A program made the position numbers and the translations under genes. A DNA stretch of 64,000 nt from CANDYO01 sp964627795 (GTDB lineage: Bacteria > Pseudomonadota > Alphaproteobacteria > Rickettsiales > CANDYO01), in the NCBI GenBank assembly GCA_964627795.1, contig CAZVLF010000003.1:62001-126000 (forward strand), written 5' to 3'. The notes beneath the pieces are model-generated. The model ran no database searches, had not been told where the DNA came from, and was given only the letters and a program-made list of their open reading frames with translations. Positions 17,790-26,803 of this stretch are shown piece after piece. Numbering within the stretch: the stretch's first letter is position 1; every line of letters starts with the position of its first letter.

Positions 17790-18722
17790 ATGTTTAATCT
17801 ATCAGATGTCGTTAAAGCCACTCAATCTGCTGCTATTGCATGCTATGATTTTATTGGCAAAGGACAAGAAAAAATGGCGGATAAGGCAGCTGTTGATGCA
17901 ATGAGAGCAAGCTTTAATTTGATGAATTTTTCTTCTAAAATTGTTATTGGAGAAGGGGAAAGAGATGAAGCACCAATGCTTTACATTGGAGAAAAAGTTG
18001 GATTGTTGCGTGAAAGAGAAGCTGAGTTTGATATTGCGGTTGATCCATTAGAGGGAACAACTATTTGCGCAAAAGCCATGCCAGGATCATTATCTGTATT
18101 AGCAATAAGTGCTAAAGATTCAATGCTTCACGCACCAGATGTTTATATGGATAAAATTGCTTCTTATATTGCAGAAAAAGACCAAGTGATTGATCTTGAT
18201 GAAAGATTAGATATTAACTTAAAAAATATCGCTAAATTTACTAAAAAAGATTTGTCTGAAGTTTCAGTAATTATTCTTGATAGACCAAGGCATGAAGAAA
18301 TTGTAGCAAGAGCAAGAGAAACTGGCTGTAAGGTTAAACTAATAAGTGATGGAGATATTGCTGCAGTTATTGAAGTGGCCATGAAAAAAGCAGATTTATA
18401 TATTGGAATTGGTGGAGCGCCTGAAGGTGTTCTTGCAGCTGCTGCTTTAAAAACTTTAAGTGGACAATTTTTTGGAAGACTTAAATTTACTAGGAAAGAA
18501 GAAAAAGAGAAAGCAATCAGGCTTGGAATCAAAGATTTGGATAAAAAATATTCAATTAATGAACTTGTTAAAAGTGATGTTATTTTCTGCGCCACTGGAG
18601 TTACCAGTGGCCCATTACTAAATGGTGTAGAAAAAGATGAAAATTATATCAAAACTAACTCTTTAATTTTATCTTCTTTTGATAAGACGTTTATTAAAAT
18701 TAATGAACATAGATTAATATAA
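17790..18722 (+). CDS. glpX: Class II fructose-1,6-bisphosphatase
   Basis: 310 aa, normal for GlpX. The metal-binding motif VDPLEGTTICAKAMPGSLSVLAIS and GEGERDEAPMLYIGEKVG are conserved, as is IGIGGAPEGVLAAAALK. It dephosphorylates fructose 1,6-bisphosphate in gluconeogenesis. It sits 6 bases after pntB and is probably in the same operon. Its presence implies at least partial gluconeogenesis, a trait of some Rickettsiales families but not of the genus Rickettsia. It ends 10 bases before the convergent gene at 18733. Confidence 0.93.
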   Translation: MFNLSDVVKATQSAAIACYDFIGKGQEKMADKAAVDAMRASFNLMNFSSKIVIGEGERDEAPMLYIGEKVGLLREREAEFDIAVDPLEGTTICAKAMPGSLSVLAISAKDSMLHAPDVYMDKIASYIAEKDQVIDLDERLDINLKNIAKFTKKDLSEVSVIILDRPRHEEIVARARETGCKVKLISDGDIAAVIEVAMKKADLYIGIGGAPEGVLAAAALKTLSGQFFGRLKFTRKEEKEKAIRLGIKDLDKKYSINELVKSDVIFCATGVTSGPLLNGVEKDENYIKTNSLILSSFDKTFIKINEHRLI

Positions 18723-18732
18723 AATTTTTAAG

Positions 18733-19524
18733 TTATAAATCTGGCGTTTCTCCGCTAACTTGATTAATCCCATCTTCTATATAAGAAATATCTGAGTAAT
18801 CAATAAATACGGCTAATCGTGCATGTTTAAAAGAGGGTGCAGAATGAAAAGCACTATCTGCAGTAAATACTGCAATCTCACCATATGAAGCATATTCTAT
18901 TTCTGCTGCTTTATAGGTTCCAAAAGTTGAAGCATTTTGGTTATTATCTAGTGTGTTAATATTATTTTTAAATAAAGTAGTTTCATCGAATTTTGCTCGA
19001 AATAAATCAAAGCTAGCTCTAATAGCAAAATTTACTTGTACTCCCTGGCCAAGAATCTTAGCTTCTTCTGAATTCAAATCAATATCTATGTGATAAATAT
19101 TACTATGTAATTTTTCCATTACTTCGTCACCATTCTTACTAGTTCCTCTAATATTAATATTGAAGTTTGGGTTGTCAGGGCTAATTCTAAGACATTCAGC
19201 AAATTCTTTTTTAAGTCTGGTAACAATTGTCATTAAATATTGAACTGATGTTAAATCACTGCTAAGTTGCTCTTCAAGTTGTTCTTTTATGTTAGCTTTA
19301 TGTGAATATTTAATATCATAAATGGTAATTTCCTCAGCTTTTATACTAGGATCTACTTCATACCATTTGCTAATTATTTTTTCTTCTAAATTAAAACTTT
19401 GAATATTTTTAATTTCTTCTTCGCTTAAGTAAGAGATAAAATTATATTTTCTGGTTTGGCTTAAACTTTTGATTCCTTCACATAATATTTTATTGGAGGG
19501 AGAATTATTAGATATTTCTTGCAT
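18733..19524 (-). CDS. Unknown protein, possibly DUF1826/2OG-oxygenase-like
   Basis: 263 aa, acidic, no signal peptide. The C-terminal half has a layout like an Fe(II)/2-oxoglutarate oxygenase jelly roll: His145 and Asp147 in IYHIDIDL form an HxD pair, His227 in AFHSAPSF is a distal histidine, and Arg236 follows in HARLAVFID. The ending HSAPSFKHARLAVFIDYSD resembles DUF1826 proteins, where an H..P...R pattern closes the fold. Family assignment is tentative; the N-terminal 120 residues are not recognised. An S-E-E-E-rich linker lies around residues 34-40. It converges on glpX. Confidence 0.5.
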   Translation of the reverse strand: MQEISNNSPSNKILCEGIKSLSQTRKYNFISYLSEEEIKNIQSFNLEEKIISKWYEVDPSIKAEEITIYDIKYSHKANIKEQLEEQLSSDLTSVQYLMTIVTRLKKEFAECLRISPDNPNFNINIRGTSKNGDEVMEKLHSNIYHIDIDLNSEEAKILGQGVQVNFAIRASFDLFRAKFDETTLFKNNINTLDNNQNASTFGTYKAAEIEYASYGEIAVFTADSAFHSAPSFKHARLAVFIDYSDISYIEDGINQVSGETPDL

Positions 19525-19927
19525 GATATTTAATCTTAAAAAGCGGTAAAGTTAATTTCAGTATCTCTATAAAGCTATTTATATTTACAAAACTCAGCGC
19601 ACTGAAAATATATAATTCGTCAATAGAAATATTGTTAGCAATTATAATATATATAGTCTTTTATCTTTGCTATATTTTTATTCATAAGATCATTAGATAA
19701 GTCATGAGTTATTGTTTTTTTGTTTATTTCCATATTGCTTTCCTAAAATAATAACTAATATATATTATTATTTAAAAAACTAAATGTTAACAATTAATCA
19801 ATATTCAAATTAAATAGTATTAAATTATTAATATTAATGAGAAGCATCAAGTTTATATTTAAGTAATTTTTATAGCCTAAATTACTCGCATCCAATTATG
19901 ATCTAGAATAAAGAAGAATTATATAAA
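19525..19927. other. Intergenic region with at most one tiny reading frame
   Basis: About 400 very AT-rich bases. The only candidate gene is a 32-codon frame on the minus strand, 19733 to 19635 (MEINKKTITHDLSNDLMNK...), with GGAAAG before its ATG; I give it low weight. A weak inverted repeat, TTTCAGT at 19556-19562 with ACTGAAA at 19601-19607, lies at the left. No tRNA or clear terminator is visible. Confidence 0.3.
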
Positions 19928-21016
19928 TTATTTAGTTAAGCTTGCTGGCATTGTGCTATAAATTAAGGGATTTTTTAAATATAATTCTTTTAGTTCTTCC
20001 TTTATTAATTTATTCTTGGTATATAGTCGCATTTCTTCTAATATACTTGGTGATTCAGCCCATATATATGAGCCAAAAGCTTCAACAAGAGCTTGCGTAT
20101 TATCTAGGTCAAGAGCTTTATCTCCAACTACTTGATACTGAAGATTTATATTATAAGCCTTAAAAGTGCTGTTAATTATTGCTTGTTGATATTTAACATA
20201 AGGTTGATTGGAAACAAAAATTAAATTTTTTATTTCCTGATGTTCTTTTAACCATTTAATTAACTCTATAATAGTGGTTTCAGTGGTGGGTCTTGGTAGC
20301 TCATTTCTTGGTGTGTCTATAACATAAACGGGTAAATTTCTATCAGGTAAATTAGAATTATAATATATATCCTTTAATAAATGCGTTTCTGTAAGGTTTC
20401 GCCAGCTTTCTAAGTTATATTTCTTTGCTATATTGATAAGTTGATCTTCTGTGCCGTCTGTGCCTAAAGTTACATAACGTTCTCCAGCAATCAAAATTAT
20501 GGATTTTCCTTTTAAACCGGATTTCATCAAAGAATTTGCATAATTGATTCTATTTAGCATTCTAAAAGATGCTGCTCCTAATATACATATTGCATCAGTT
20601 TCTTTAGTTTTAGCTGAAATCTCATCTACAAATCCAAGAGTCTTTAAATCTGATAGTATTTGTTCTTTATTCTGTTTAATCCATTCTGGGGCAGTAACTT
20701 CCCAACGCTCTTTAATGCCTGACCTCATTACTAATTTTTCTTGAATTTTTTTATTAAAGTCTAGTATATCATTAATTAACCCATCTTGCGTTCTTTTAGG
20801 TGGAAATACTTCATTTATTGTCTTGTTTTTAGGTATTATAGATGATTTTATAAGTAAGTCTTCCACAGCAATTTTTTGCGCTTGATTCTTAAAACCATAG
20901 TAATTTAAACTATTAAAAAGTGAGTATTGATAAGGCTTGAATAGTAGAAAAGAGATAATTGTCATGCTAACAATGATTAACCCAACTTTTAACGATTTTG
21001 TAGATATTTTTATCAT
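19928..21016 (-). CDS. Membrane-anchored protein, possible DUF218/YdcF-like fold
   Basis: 362 aa from the ATG at 21016, chosen because AAGGAGACAGG sits just before it; the longer frame would need a TTG. One N-terminal membrane anchor (about 8-30) is followed by a soluble region. The segment AICILGAASFRMLNRINYANSLMKSGLKGKSIILIAGER followed by TEDQLINIAKKY resembles the LGxG...RL..A..L...G....I.SGG...E motif of YdcF/SanA/ElyC proteins, and TETTIIELIKWL may correspond to their nTxEN motif. ElyC-type proteins act in envelope biogenesis. The match is weak, so treat the function as unknown. Confidence 0.5.
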   Translation of the reverse strand: MIKISTKSLKVGLIIVSMTIISFLLFKPYQYSLFNSLNYYGFKNQAQKIAVEDLLIKSSIIPKNKTINEVFPPKRTQDGLINDILDFNKKIQEKLVMRSGIKERWEVTAPEWIKQNKEQILSDLKTLGFVDEISAKTKETDAICILGAASFRMLNRINYANSLMKSGLKGKSIILIAGERYVTLGTDGTEDQLINIAKKYNLESWRNLTETHLLKDIYYNSNLPDRNLPVYVIDTPRNELPRPTTETTIIELIKWLKEHQEIKNLIFVSNQPYVKYQQAIINSTFKAYNINLQYQVVGDKALDLDNTQALVEAFGSYIWAESPSILEEMRLYTKNKLIKEELKELYLKNPLIYSTMPASLTK

Positions 21017-21363
21017 CCTGTCTCCTTCCAATTTAACTAAAATAAAATTTTAGTATGCTTAAGAAAAATAGGGGAAAATTGAACCCTTGTTTAATTAGGT
21101 GGAACTGTTTTTAAGTCCTATTTTATTGTATTTTTAATAAATATGCAAGTAAGAGCAAAATTATGAGTTAATATCAAAATATAATCAGTGATTGAGACAA
21201 TATGAAATTAATCAAAAGCCTGCTTAATTTAGATAACTAAAATTCACAATATGGTAAAAAATACCCATATTATAAATTTTTAAGTTTGTTATTAATAGCT
21301 GTAAGAGCTAAAAACAATGAGCTCTTTAAAACTTGCTAATAATAAAAGTGACTGAGGTTTTTT
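21017..21363. other. Intergenic region with a hairpin and a weak promoter
   Basis: It separates the divergent genes at 19928 and 21364. A TTGTTA (21286-21291) and TAAAAA (21309-21314) pair with a 17-base spacer may drive the downstream gene. AGAGCT (21304-21309) and AGCTCT (21320-21325) form a 6-bp hairpin with a 10-base loop, in what would be the promoter or early leader. No other coding or RNA feature is seen. Confidence 0.3.
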
Positions 21364-21774
21364 ATGAAAACAGAACAACATAACGGTAAAATACAAGCAG
21401 CTGTTGGTGGTGGAATAGCAGCAGGTGCTGGAGCTGGATTAGTAGCTGCAGGAGCAATTGAAGGTGCAGCAGGAATTGGTGCAGGATTAATGTTAGCGGC
21501 AGAAGCAGGATCAATAGGGGCTTTAAGTGCTCTCCCTGAAGTTATATTATTACCTGTTGGTCTCCAACCAGCAGCCTATTTTCCGTTTCTAGCTCCGGTA
21601 GTTAATGCTGGAATCGCTGCAGTTCCTGGCTTAATGGCTGCAGGGGAAGCTTTAGTAGCAGGAGTAGGAGTTGTTGCAACTGGACCAGTAGGTATAGCGC
21701 TAATTTCAATAGCTGGTGTTGGCGCTGCAGTAGGTTTAAGTGGATATTTCAGCCCAGAATTAGACACTTTATAG
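21364..21774 (+). CDS. Small Gly/Ala-zipper hydrophobic protein (136 aa)
   Basis: Apart from a short polar head (MKTEQHNGK) and an acidic tail (YFSPELDTL), the protein is almost wholly Gly, Ala, Val, Leu and Ile, with repeated GxxxG and AGAGAG steps (for example GGGIAAGAGAGLVAAGAI, VAGVGVVATGPVGIALISIAGVGAAVGL). Such glycine zippers pack tightly in membranes and occur in pore-forming bacteriocins, holin-like proteins and membrane-inserted effectors. No cleavable signal or known domain is recognised. A second, shorter protein of the same style lies at 26488-26733, at the other end of the giant effector-like gene. The downstream hairpin may terminate it. Confidence 0.6.
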   Translation: MKTEQHNGKIQAAVGGGIAAGAGAGLVAAGAIEGAAGIGAGLMLAAEAGSIGALSALPEVILLPVGLQPAAYFPFLAPVVNAGIAAVPGLMAAGEALVAGVGVVATGPVGIALISIAGVGAAVGLSGYFSPELDTL

Positions 21775-21789
21775 TTAGTCTCTTTTTTA

Positions 21790-21822
21790 ATGGGCCTTCA
21801 AATAAAATTTTTGTTGGCCCAT
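21790..21822. terminator. Hairpin between convergent genes
   Basis: ATGGGCC (21790-21796) and GGCCCAT (21816-21822) form a perfect 7-bp stem with a 19-base loop, between the stops of the convergent genes at 21774 and 21911. There is no clear T-run after it on either strand, so it may be a bidirectional, weak terminator. Confidence 0.4.
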
Positions 21823-21910
21823 AAATATTTTCTATGTTTGTTTGTTATTTTATAAATAGTCCTTCGATTAAAAAATTCTCTTCATAGCTTAAAATATAAC
21901 AACAGTTTGT

Positions 21911-24900
21911 TTAAGACCAATTAAACAATGAAATATCAGGCAATAATGAAGCTAAACCTATATATTCATGATTATTATCTTGGGTTATAGTGATATTGGT
22001 GGTTGGTTCATGGCTTTCTTGAATAGGGATATCGATAGTGAAATTAGAACTAGTTTGATCTGATATATAAGATTGAGGTTCACTTAAGGTCGATAAATGG
22101 TCATTATTAGGAATCCTTAAATCATAATGTCCATGGTTATATTGAAGATTTATTTCTGGAGCTTCCTCATCTAGTCCAATATTAATAAATCTTTCATTTT
22201 CTCTATATATTCTAATTCTAATCCCTAACTCAGAACTTATAATACGAAGCTCAATTTCTCCTCCCCATACTCCATTTTCTTGTATTGATTCTATATATCT
22301 CATTGCTAAATTACTTGATTGTATCATAGATAAAATATTCTCATTATTTTCTAAGCTTCTTAAAGCTTCAGCAATACCTTGATTATAGCCATCATAATTT
22401 CTTTCAGCTATGCTATTTATTAATTGACTTTCTATATCAGAAATTAAGTCATCTCCTTCTTCTTGTATTCTTTGATTTATTGTATTGTAAACTCTTCTTC
22501 TTAAATGATTTGCATCAATTATATTTTCACTATTTATTCCCATCCGACTTATACCTTCTATAATAGCATTATACATGCAATTACCATCAGCCATTATTGG
22601 AACTGTATAATAAGGCATGACATTAGGTGCATTTTCTCTTAACCAATTTATATATATAGATTGTTCATTAGCATGTAGTGCATAATGATATAAATTTCTT
22701 CCATAATTATCTGATTCTAAAAGCATGGCAGGTATATGAGCTTTAATAAAATTTAAACAACTTAAATTGGTGTAAGGAAAGTTTTTAATCATAGCAAAGT
22801 GGGCTATATTCATTCCAATGGACGTCTTTAAGTACAATAATTCTTCATGCTTTTCCAATGCCCATTCTAGGGCAAATTTATAGTCATAATAGGCCGCAAG
22901 ATGAATAAAGTTAATTCCTTGCTCCCAGTTATTAACTTCAAATAAATCTTCAAATTCATTTTTTAAGCTATAAAACATCATTGAGCGTGATAATATGTGT
23001 GTTTTATGTTCAGGATCTGGTTCTTGTTCAAATTCTTTTTTATTCTCGACGTTGAATAATAAGGGGACATTATTAATGGCCCAATCTAGAGTTATTTTCT
23101 TGTTAAATATTGCAGCAATTTCAATTATTGAGCGGCCATTGAAAGTTAACTTCTCTAATAAATCTGGTTTATTTTGCTTTATCCAGTCTAAAACATATAA
23201 TTTTCTAGAAGCTGCAGCAATGTGAGCTATGTTTCTTCCTTGATAATCTAAAGCTAATAATTGCTTATCAAGTTCAGGATCAGCCATTTTTTCTTGATCT
23301 AATAACCATTCTAAAACAGCAATAGAAACTTCTTCAGCTATATTATCTATAGCTTGATGAGCTATATTTCTTTTTTCATCATCTACTTCAATTAATAAGT
23401 ATTTTGTATTTTCTTTTAGCCAATTAAAATAGTTTGCGAGCTTTACTTTTTGTAAAATTTCTTGAGATTTTTCATAAGAAACTTTTCGAGGTGAATCAAA
23501 AGCTCTTAATCTCCGAAAAAAATATCTTTTTGCTTCAGTCCAATGGGGCATAAATGAATTAACCATATAATGCACTATACTTACTCCATTTTCACCTTTT
23601 TCAGAGAATAGCTCAGGAAAATTTATCCACATCCATTTAAGAAAAGGTAATATGTTTGCTGGCTCACAAATAGACATTCTGGCTGCTTCATGAACAATAT
23701 TTTCTTTGTAGGATCTATGCCAAGAAAACGCCCTATTATAATCTTTTTTTAACCATTTAAAAATTTTTTGATATTTCATTGGTGCACGAGCCGCTGTATG
23801 CACTATTGCAAATTCATCGTGGCCATGCTGATTTATATATTTTTCTTCTCTTTGTAAGATTTCCTTTAATAATGCAAAATTTTCATTTTCGCAAATATAG
23901 TCTAACATTTTTTCAATATAATCAGTATCTTTAATCAATATGTTAGGTAAAAATGTAAACAAAAAATCAATACTCTCTATATTATTAAAATCCGGTAAAG
24001 AGTTTTGCCCAGGTGAGGTTGCTTGTTCATAGTAAGAATTAAAAAAGGTCAAAAGATCTCTAGCAAAATAGTGCTCTAAAATATTTCTTATTCTTTCTAT
24101 CATCCATTCAGTAATTTTAAACTGAGATTTAGCTATGTATTTCATTATTTCTTTATAGTTGCTATAATCCAGGCCTTTCTCAATTGCTTCTAAAGCTCCA
24201 AATATAGCAAAATAAACAGTAATGAAAGAGCCAAGATTATACGTGGAAAAAATTACTTCATCTTCTGGATCGTGTATAAATTCTAAGATTACTCCTAAAT
24301 TTCCTTGATATGCAGCCCAGTTTACAGGAGACAATTCTCCATTAGGAGGAGAGATTGTATATTCTCTAATAGTCGATCTAATTGCCTCCAAAGTCCAACT
24401 TTCTCTTGGAACTGCAAATTGTATATTGGCCCATATAAAAAAGTTATTTGATTCTCCCATTAAAGAGTTATAAACATCTTCTAGGTATTGGTCTAAACTC
24501 CCCTCGTTTCTTAAAGACTCCATTGGCCGCTGTGCGGTAAACTCAAGCAATTTTCTAATATGTTCTTCTCCTGGAGTAAGTTCTTCATATGGGGAGTAGG
24601 CAATTCTTTTAAGCTCGTTTGATTCACAACTAAGCGGAAAAAATGAAGTAAAATAAAAATTTATTATTTCATATGTGCTAGATTCTATTAGACTTCTTTC
24701 AATGTCATTAGGAATTTGTGTATTTATTGGAGCACTAAATTTCCTTCTTAAGATATTATGATTGGATAAGTGAGAAGCGTGAATAAATGTAAGGATTGTA
24801 TCCTTACCTGCTTTTTTTAACAAATTATCTATAAAATGTTTAATATTAGGTGCATAATAAGCTATATGTGATGCTAATATAAAAGAAGGGTTATTTGGCA

Positions 24901-25327
24901 ACTTAGATAAATCTTCTTCACTGAAACAGTCACCTACAGCAAAATGGCCTGCTTTTATATTTAGCATAGTTACTTCTGTTATTACCTTTGAAACAAAATT
25001 TGGGTCTTGGTCTATGCCGCAATAACTTAGCATTACACCTTCGTTTAAAATGGTTTCTGCTATTTGATAAGACAAAGTACCTTCACCGCAACCTACATCT
25101 AAAATGCTATAAATTTCTTCTAAATTTTGTCCTGCACGTAATTTTTTAAAAAAAAGATGAAGTAGCCTAGCAATAATAATTGCAGTTTCTGATTTTTCAT
25201 TTGTTACTCTTGCAAAAGCTGAAAACCAATCTGAGGTTCTTGCATTCCTAATTGCTTCTTCATTTTCTCTTGATGAAATTTCTTGGTCTTGTGCTGAATT
25301 CTTAGTTAAGTGGTCTTTTTCTTTCAT
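21911..25327 (-). CDS. Giant candidate effector: methyltransferase, ankyrin-like repeats, OTU protease
   Basis: 1138 aa with three parts. Residues about 30-210 form a class I SAM methyltransferase: motif I ILDVGCGEGTLSYQ (75-88), YCGIDQDPNF after the second strand, and ASHIAYYAPNIKHFIDNLL, which recalls histamine-N-methyltransferase-like proteins. Residues about 330-900 contain diverged ankyrin-like repeats (VNWAAYQGNLG, GRNIAHIAAASRK, GRSIIEIAAIFNK, GMNIAHFAM, GRNLYHYALHAN). Residues about 905-1075 are an OTU cysteine protease: ADGNCMYNAI with Asp914 and Cys917, WGGEIELRIISSELGIRIRIY, and the catalytic HYD (His1067). OTU proteins cleave ubiquitin chains and have no substrate in bacteria, so a secreted, host-directed role is inferred. 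A disordered Thr/Ser-rich tail follows. A LuxR-type gene lies just upstream. Confidence 0.85.
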   Translation of the reverse strand: MKEKDHLTKNSAQDQEISSRENEEAIRNARTSDWFSAFARVTNEKSETAIIIARLLHLFFKKLRAGQNLEEIYSILDVGCGEGTLSYQIAETILNEGVMLSYCGIDQDPNFVSKVITEVTMLNIKAGHFAVGDCFSEEDLSKLPNNPSFILASHIAYYAPNIKHFIDNLLKKAGKDTILTFIHASHLSNHNILRRKFSAPINTQIPNDIERSLIESSTYEIINFYFTSFFPLSCESNELKRIAYSPYEELTPGEEHIRKLLEFTAQRPMESLRNEGSLDQYLEDVYNSLMGESNNFFIWANIQFAVPRESWTLEAIRSTIREYTISPPNGELSPVNWAAYQGNLGVILEFIHDPEDEVIFSTYNLGSFITVYFAIFGALEAIEKGLDYSNYKEIMKYIAKSQFKITEWMIERIRNILEHYFARDLLTFFNSYYEQATSPGQNSLPDFNNIESIDFLFTFLPNILIKDTDYIEKMLDYICENENFALLKEILQREEKYINQHGHDEFAIVHTAARAPMKYQKIFKWLKKDYNRAFSWHRSYKENIVHEAARMSICEPANILPFLKWMWINFPELFSEKGENGVSIVHYMVNSFMPHWTEAKRYFFRRLRAFDSPRKVSYEKSQEILQKVKLANYFNWLKENTKYLLIEVDDEKRNIAHQAIDNIAEEVSIAVLEWLLDQEKMADPELDKQLLALDYQGRNIAHIAAASRKLYVLDWIKQNKPDLLEKLTFNGRSIIEIAAIFNKKITLDWAINNVPLLFNVENKKEFEQEPDPEHKTHILSRSMMFYSLKNEFEDLFEVNNWEQGINFIHLAAYYDYKFALEWALEKHEELLYLKTSIGMNIAHFAMIKNFPYTNLSCLNFIKAHIPAMLLESDNYGRNLYHYALHANEQSIYINWLRENAPNVMPYYTVPIMADGNCMYNAIIEGISRMGINSENIIDANHLRRRVYNTINQRIQEEGDDLISDIESQLINSIAERNYDGYNQGIAEALRSLENNENILSMIQSSNLAMRYIESIQENGVWGGEIELRIISSELGIRIRIYRENERFINIGLDEEAPEINLQYNHGHYDLRIPNNDHLSTLSEPQSYISDQTSSNFTIDIPIQESHEPTTNITITQDNNHEYIGLASLLPDISLFNWS

Positions 25328-25358
25328 GATAGCTTAACCTTTTATATTAATTCATAAA

Positions 25359-26201
25359 TTAAGGTAAAATAAGTTTTTTAACTTGATTCTCAAATATGTT
25401 TATTATTTGAGAACGAGAATAAACGCCAAATTTTTGGTGCATTGATTGGATGTATTTTTCAACAGTTCTGTTTGATAAATTAAGGTGATAGGCTATTTCT
25501 TTCCCGCTATAACCATGTGCCATATATTTAAGGCAATCAATTTCCCGTGGAGTAAGCTTTACGACTTGCTGCTTATGAAAAACATTTATTGGCTTTCCTT
25601 GATATATGTAATTTAGCATATCTTTCACTTTTTTATCTAATGAAAATTCATGTGGAATTGGAATACTGAAGTCAAAGTTATCATATTTTGCTAAATATTT
25701 TTCTTTTAACGGCATTAAATTCATTATTTGAATAGAAAAATTTTTTGCTAAAGCTAATAACATATCAAAATATTTATGGTAAATAGTATTGATTTCTTCA
25801 TTTTCAGGTTTAGTCAAAAACCACCACATTTCAGTATATTCAGGATTTTCTTGGCTTATTATAGTTGCACCATTCCACAAATTTTTTTCTAAGTAAATTG
25901 ACAAGCTTTTACTATTTACTGCTCCTTTTGGCCAGTAAACAAAACGTAGTTTTTCATTTTTTAAGCTAGTTATATCTTTTTCATAAAAAATATGAGAATT
26001 TTTAACATTTAAAAGATAATCATAAGCGACGCTTTCTTCATTAGTAACATAATAATATTTAAGATTATTATAAATTCTTAAATAGCCAAAATTTTCAATT
26101 CCAAGAAAAGTTTTTAAAGGGATGCATAGCTTATTTACTTCTGCTAGGCGACTTGATAGATATTTAAATGCTTGTTTGTTTGTGTTATATTCATCTAGCA
26201 T
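25359..26201 (-). CDS. LuxR-family transcriptional regulator
   Basis: 280 aa. The C-terminus (about 213-272) is a clear GerE/LuxR helix-turn-helix: KLTPREIDCLKYMAHGYSGKEIAYHLNLSNRTVEKYIQSMHQKFGV. The N-terminal 200 residues do not show a receiver domain or a classic autoinducer pocket that I can recognise; it may bind a small ligand or host signal. It is a LuxR solo, with no LuxI nearby. It lies 31 bases upstream of the giant methyltransferase-ankyrin-OTU gene on the same strand, so it may control that gene and the island. A broken relative sits at 1-466. Confidence 0.85.
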   Translation of the reverse strand: MLDEYNTNKQAFKYLSSRLAEVNKLCIPLKTFLGIENFGYLRIYNNLKYYYVTNEESVAYDYLLNVKNSHIFYEKDITSLKNEKLRFVYWPKGAVNSKSLSIYLEKNLWNGATIISQENPEYTEMWWFLTKPENEEINTIYHKYFDMLLALAKNFSIQIMNLMPLKEKYLAKYDNFDFSIPIPHEFSLDKKVKDMLNYIYQGKPINVFHKQQVVKLTPREIDCLKYMAHGYSGKEIAYHLNLSNRTVEKYIQSMHQKFGVYSRSQIINIFENQVKKLILP

Positions 26202-26417
26202 TTGATAAGCTTTTAATATAGATATTAAAATTTATTAATAATTCAAAATAATCATTTTATATATTTAATTCAAGATAAATATTAGTAATTTTTAAAAAGC
26301 CTAAATCTAAAGCAAGATTAAATCTACACACAAGATAAGCCTTACCCTTAAAAAATAATTTTATTTCAATTTTCAATGGGGGAATTATACCTATATTTTT
26401 TTCTTTCGCGTGCATTA

Positions 26418-26447
26418 TTGTTTCTCATACAAGGTAGTAACTATAAT
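26418..26447 (+). promoter_or_regulatory. Promoter of the 81-aa Gly-zipper gene
   Basis: TTGTTT (26418-26423) and a perfect TATAAT (26442-26447) are spaced by 18 bases. Transcription would start near 26454, giving a leader of about 34 bases that ends in the strong RBS GGAGG before the ATG at 26488. Confidence 0.55.
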
Positions 26448-26487
26448 TATTACTTTGTTTTAACAACTAAAAATATGGAGGTTTATT

Positions 26488-26733
26488 ATGGCAGCAGCAG
26501 GTGCAGGAGCAGGAGCAGTTACAGCAACATTAACAGGAGTAGCAGGAGCAGGAGCAGCAATGTCCGTTGGGGTTCCGGTTTTAATGGCAATTGGAGCGAT
26601 TGCGACTGGAGGAGGTATTCTTTTAGTTGTTGGAGCTGGAGCTGTAGCTGGGGAAGAAATTCAAGATTACAATAATCAAGATGCTTTTCTAGAAAATAGC
26701 ATGCTTGGTTTAGATTTTGATTTTTCATCTTAA
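26488..26733 (+). CDS. Small Gly/Ala-zipper hydrophobic protein (81 aa)
   Basis: The ATG follows GGAGG with seven bases between, a strong site. Residues 1-55 are Gly/Ala/Val-rich with GAGAGA steps and one long hydrophobic stretch (VPVLMAIGAIATGGGILLVVGAGAVAG); the tail is acidic and polar (EEIQDYNNQDAF...LDFDFSS). Composition and layout match the protein at 21364-21774: hydrophobic Gly-zipper body, acidic short tail. The DNA is a GCAGGA-rich low-complexity run. It has its own promoter and its own hairpin terminator, so it is a separate, probably highly expressed unit. Function unknown; membrane insertion or pore formation is a guess. Confidence 0.6.
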   Translation: MAAAGAGAGAVTATLTGVAGAGAAMSVGVPVLMAIGAIATGGGILLVVGAGAVAGEEIQDYNNQDAFLENSMLGLDFDFSS

Positions 26734-26745
26734 TTTAGCGTTTAA

Positions 26746-26775
26746 GCTGCATAAGTTAATTCTTGCTTATGCAGC
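26746..26775 (+). terminator. Terminator-like hairpin after the 81-aa gene
   Basis: GCTGCATAAG (26746-26755) and CTTATGCAGC (26766-26775) form a perfect 10-bp stem with a 10-base loop, followed by the T-rich ATTTAATTTACTTT. It lies 12 bases after the stop codon. Confidence 0.65.
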
Positions 26776-26803
26776 ATTTAATTTACTTTGATGTGAAGAA
26801 CTT

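Noticed and set aside
26488..26570. GCAGGA-type hexamer repetition as a phase-variable tract.
   Set aside because: The copies are imperfect and six bases long, so copy change would not shift the frame; they simply encode Ala-Gly.
26376..26728. Arg/Ser-rich and Leu-rich alternative frames over the 81-aa Gly-zipper gene.
   Set aside because: They are frame shadows of the GCAGGA-rich coding sequence and lack an RBS; the frame at 26488 has GGAGG and its own promoter and terminator.
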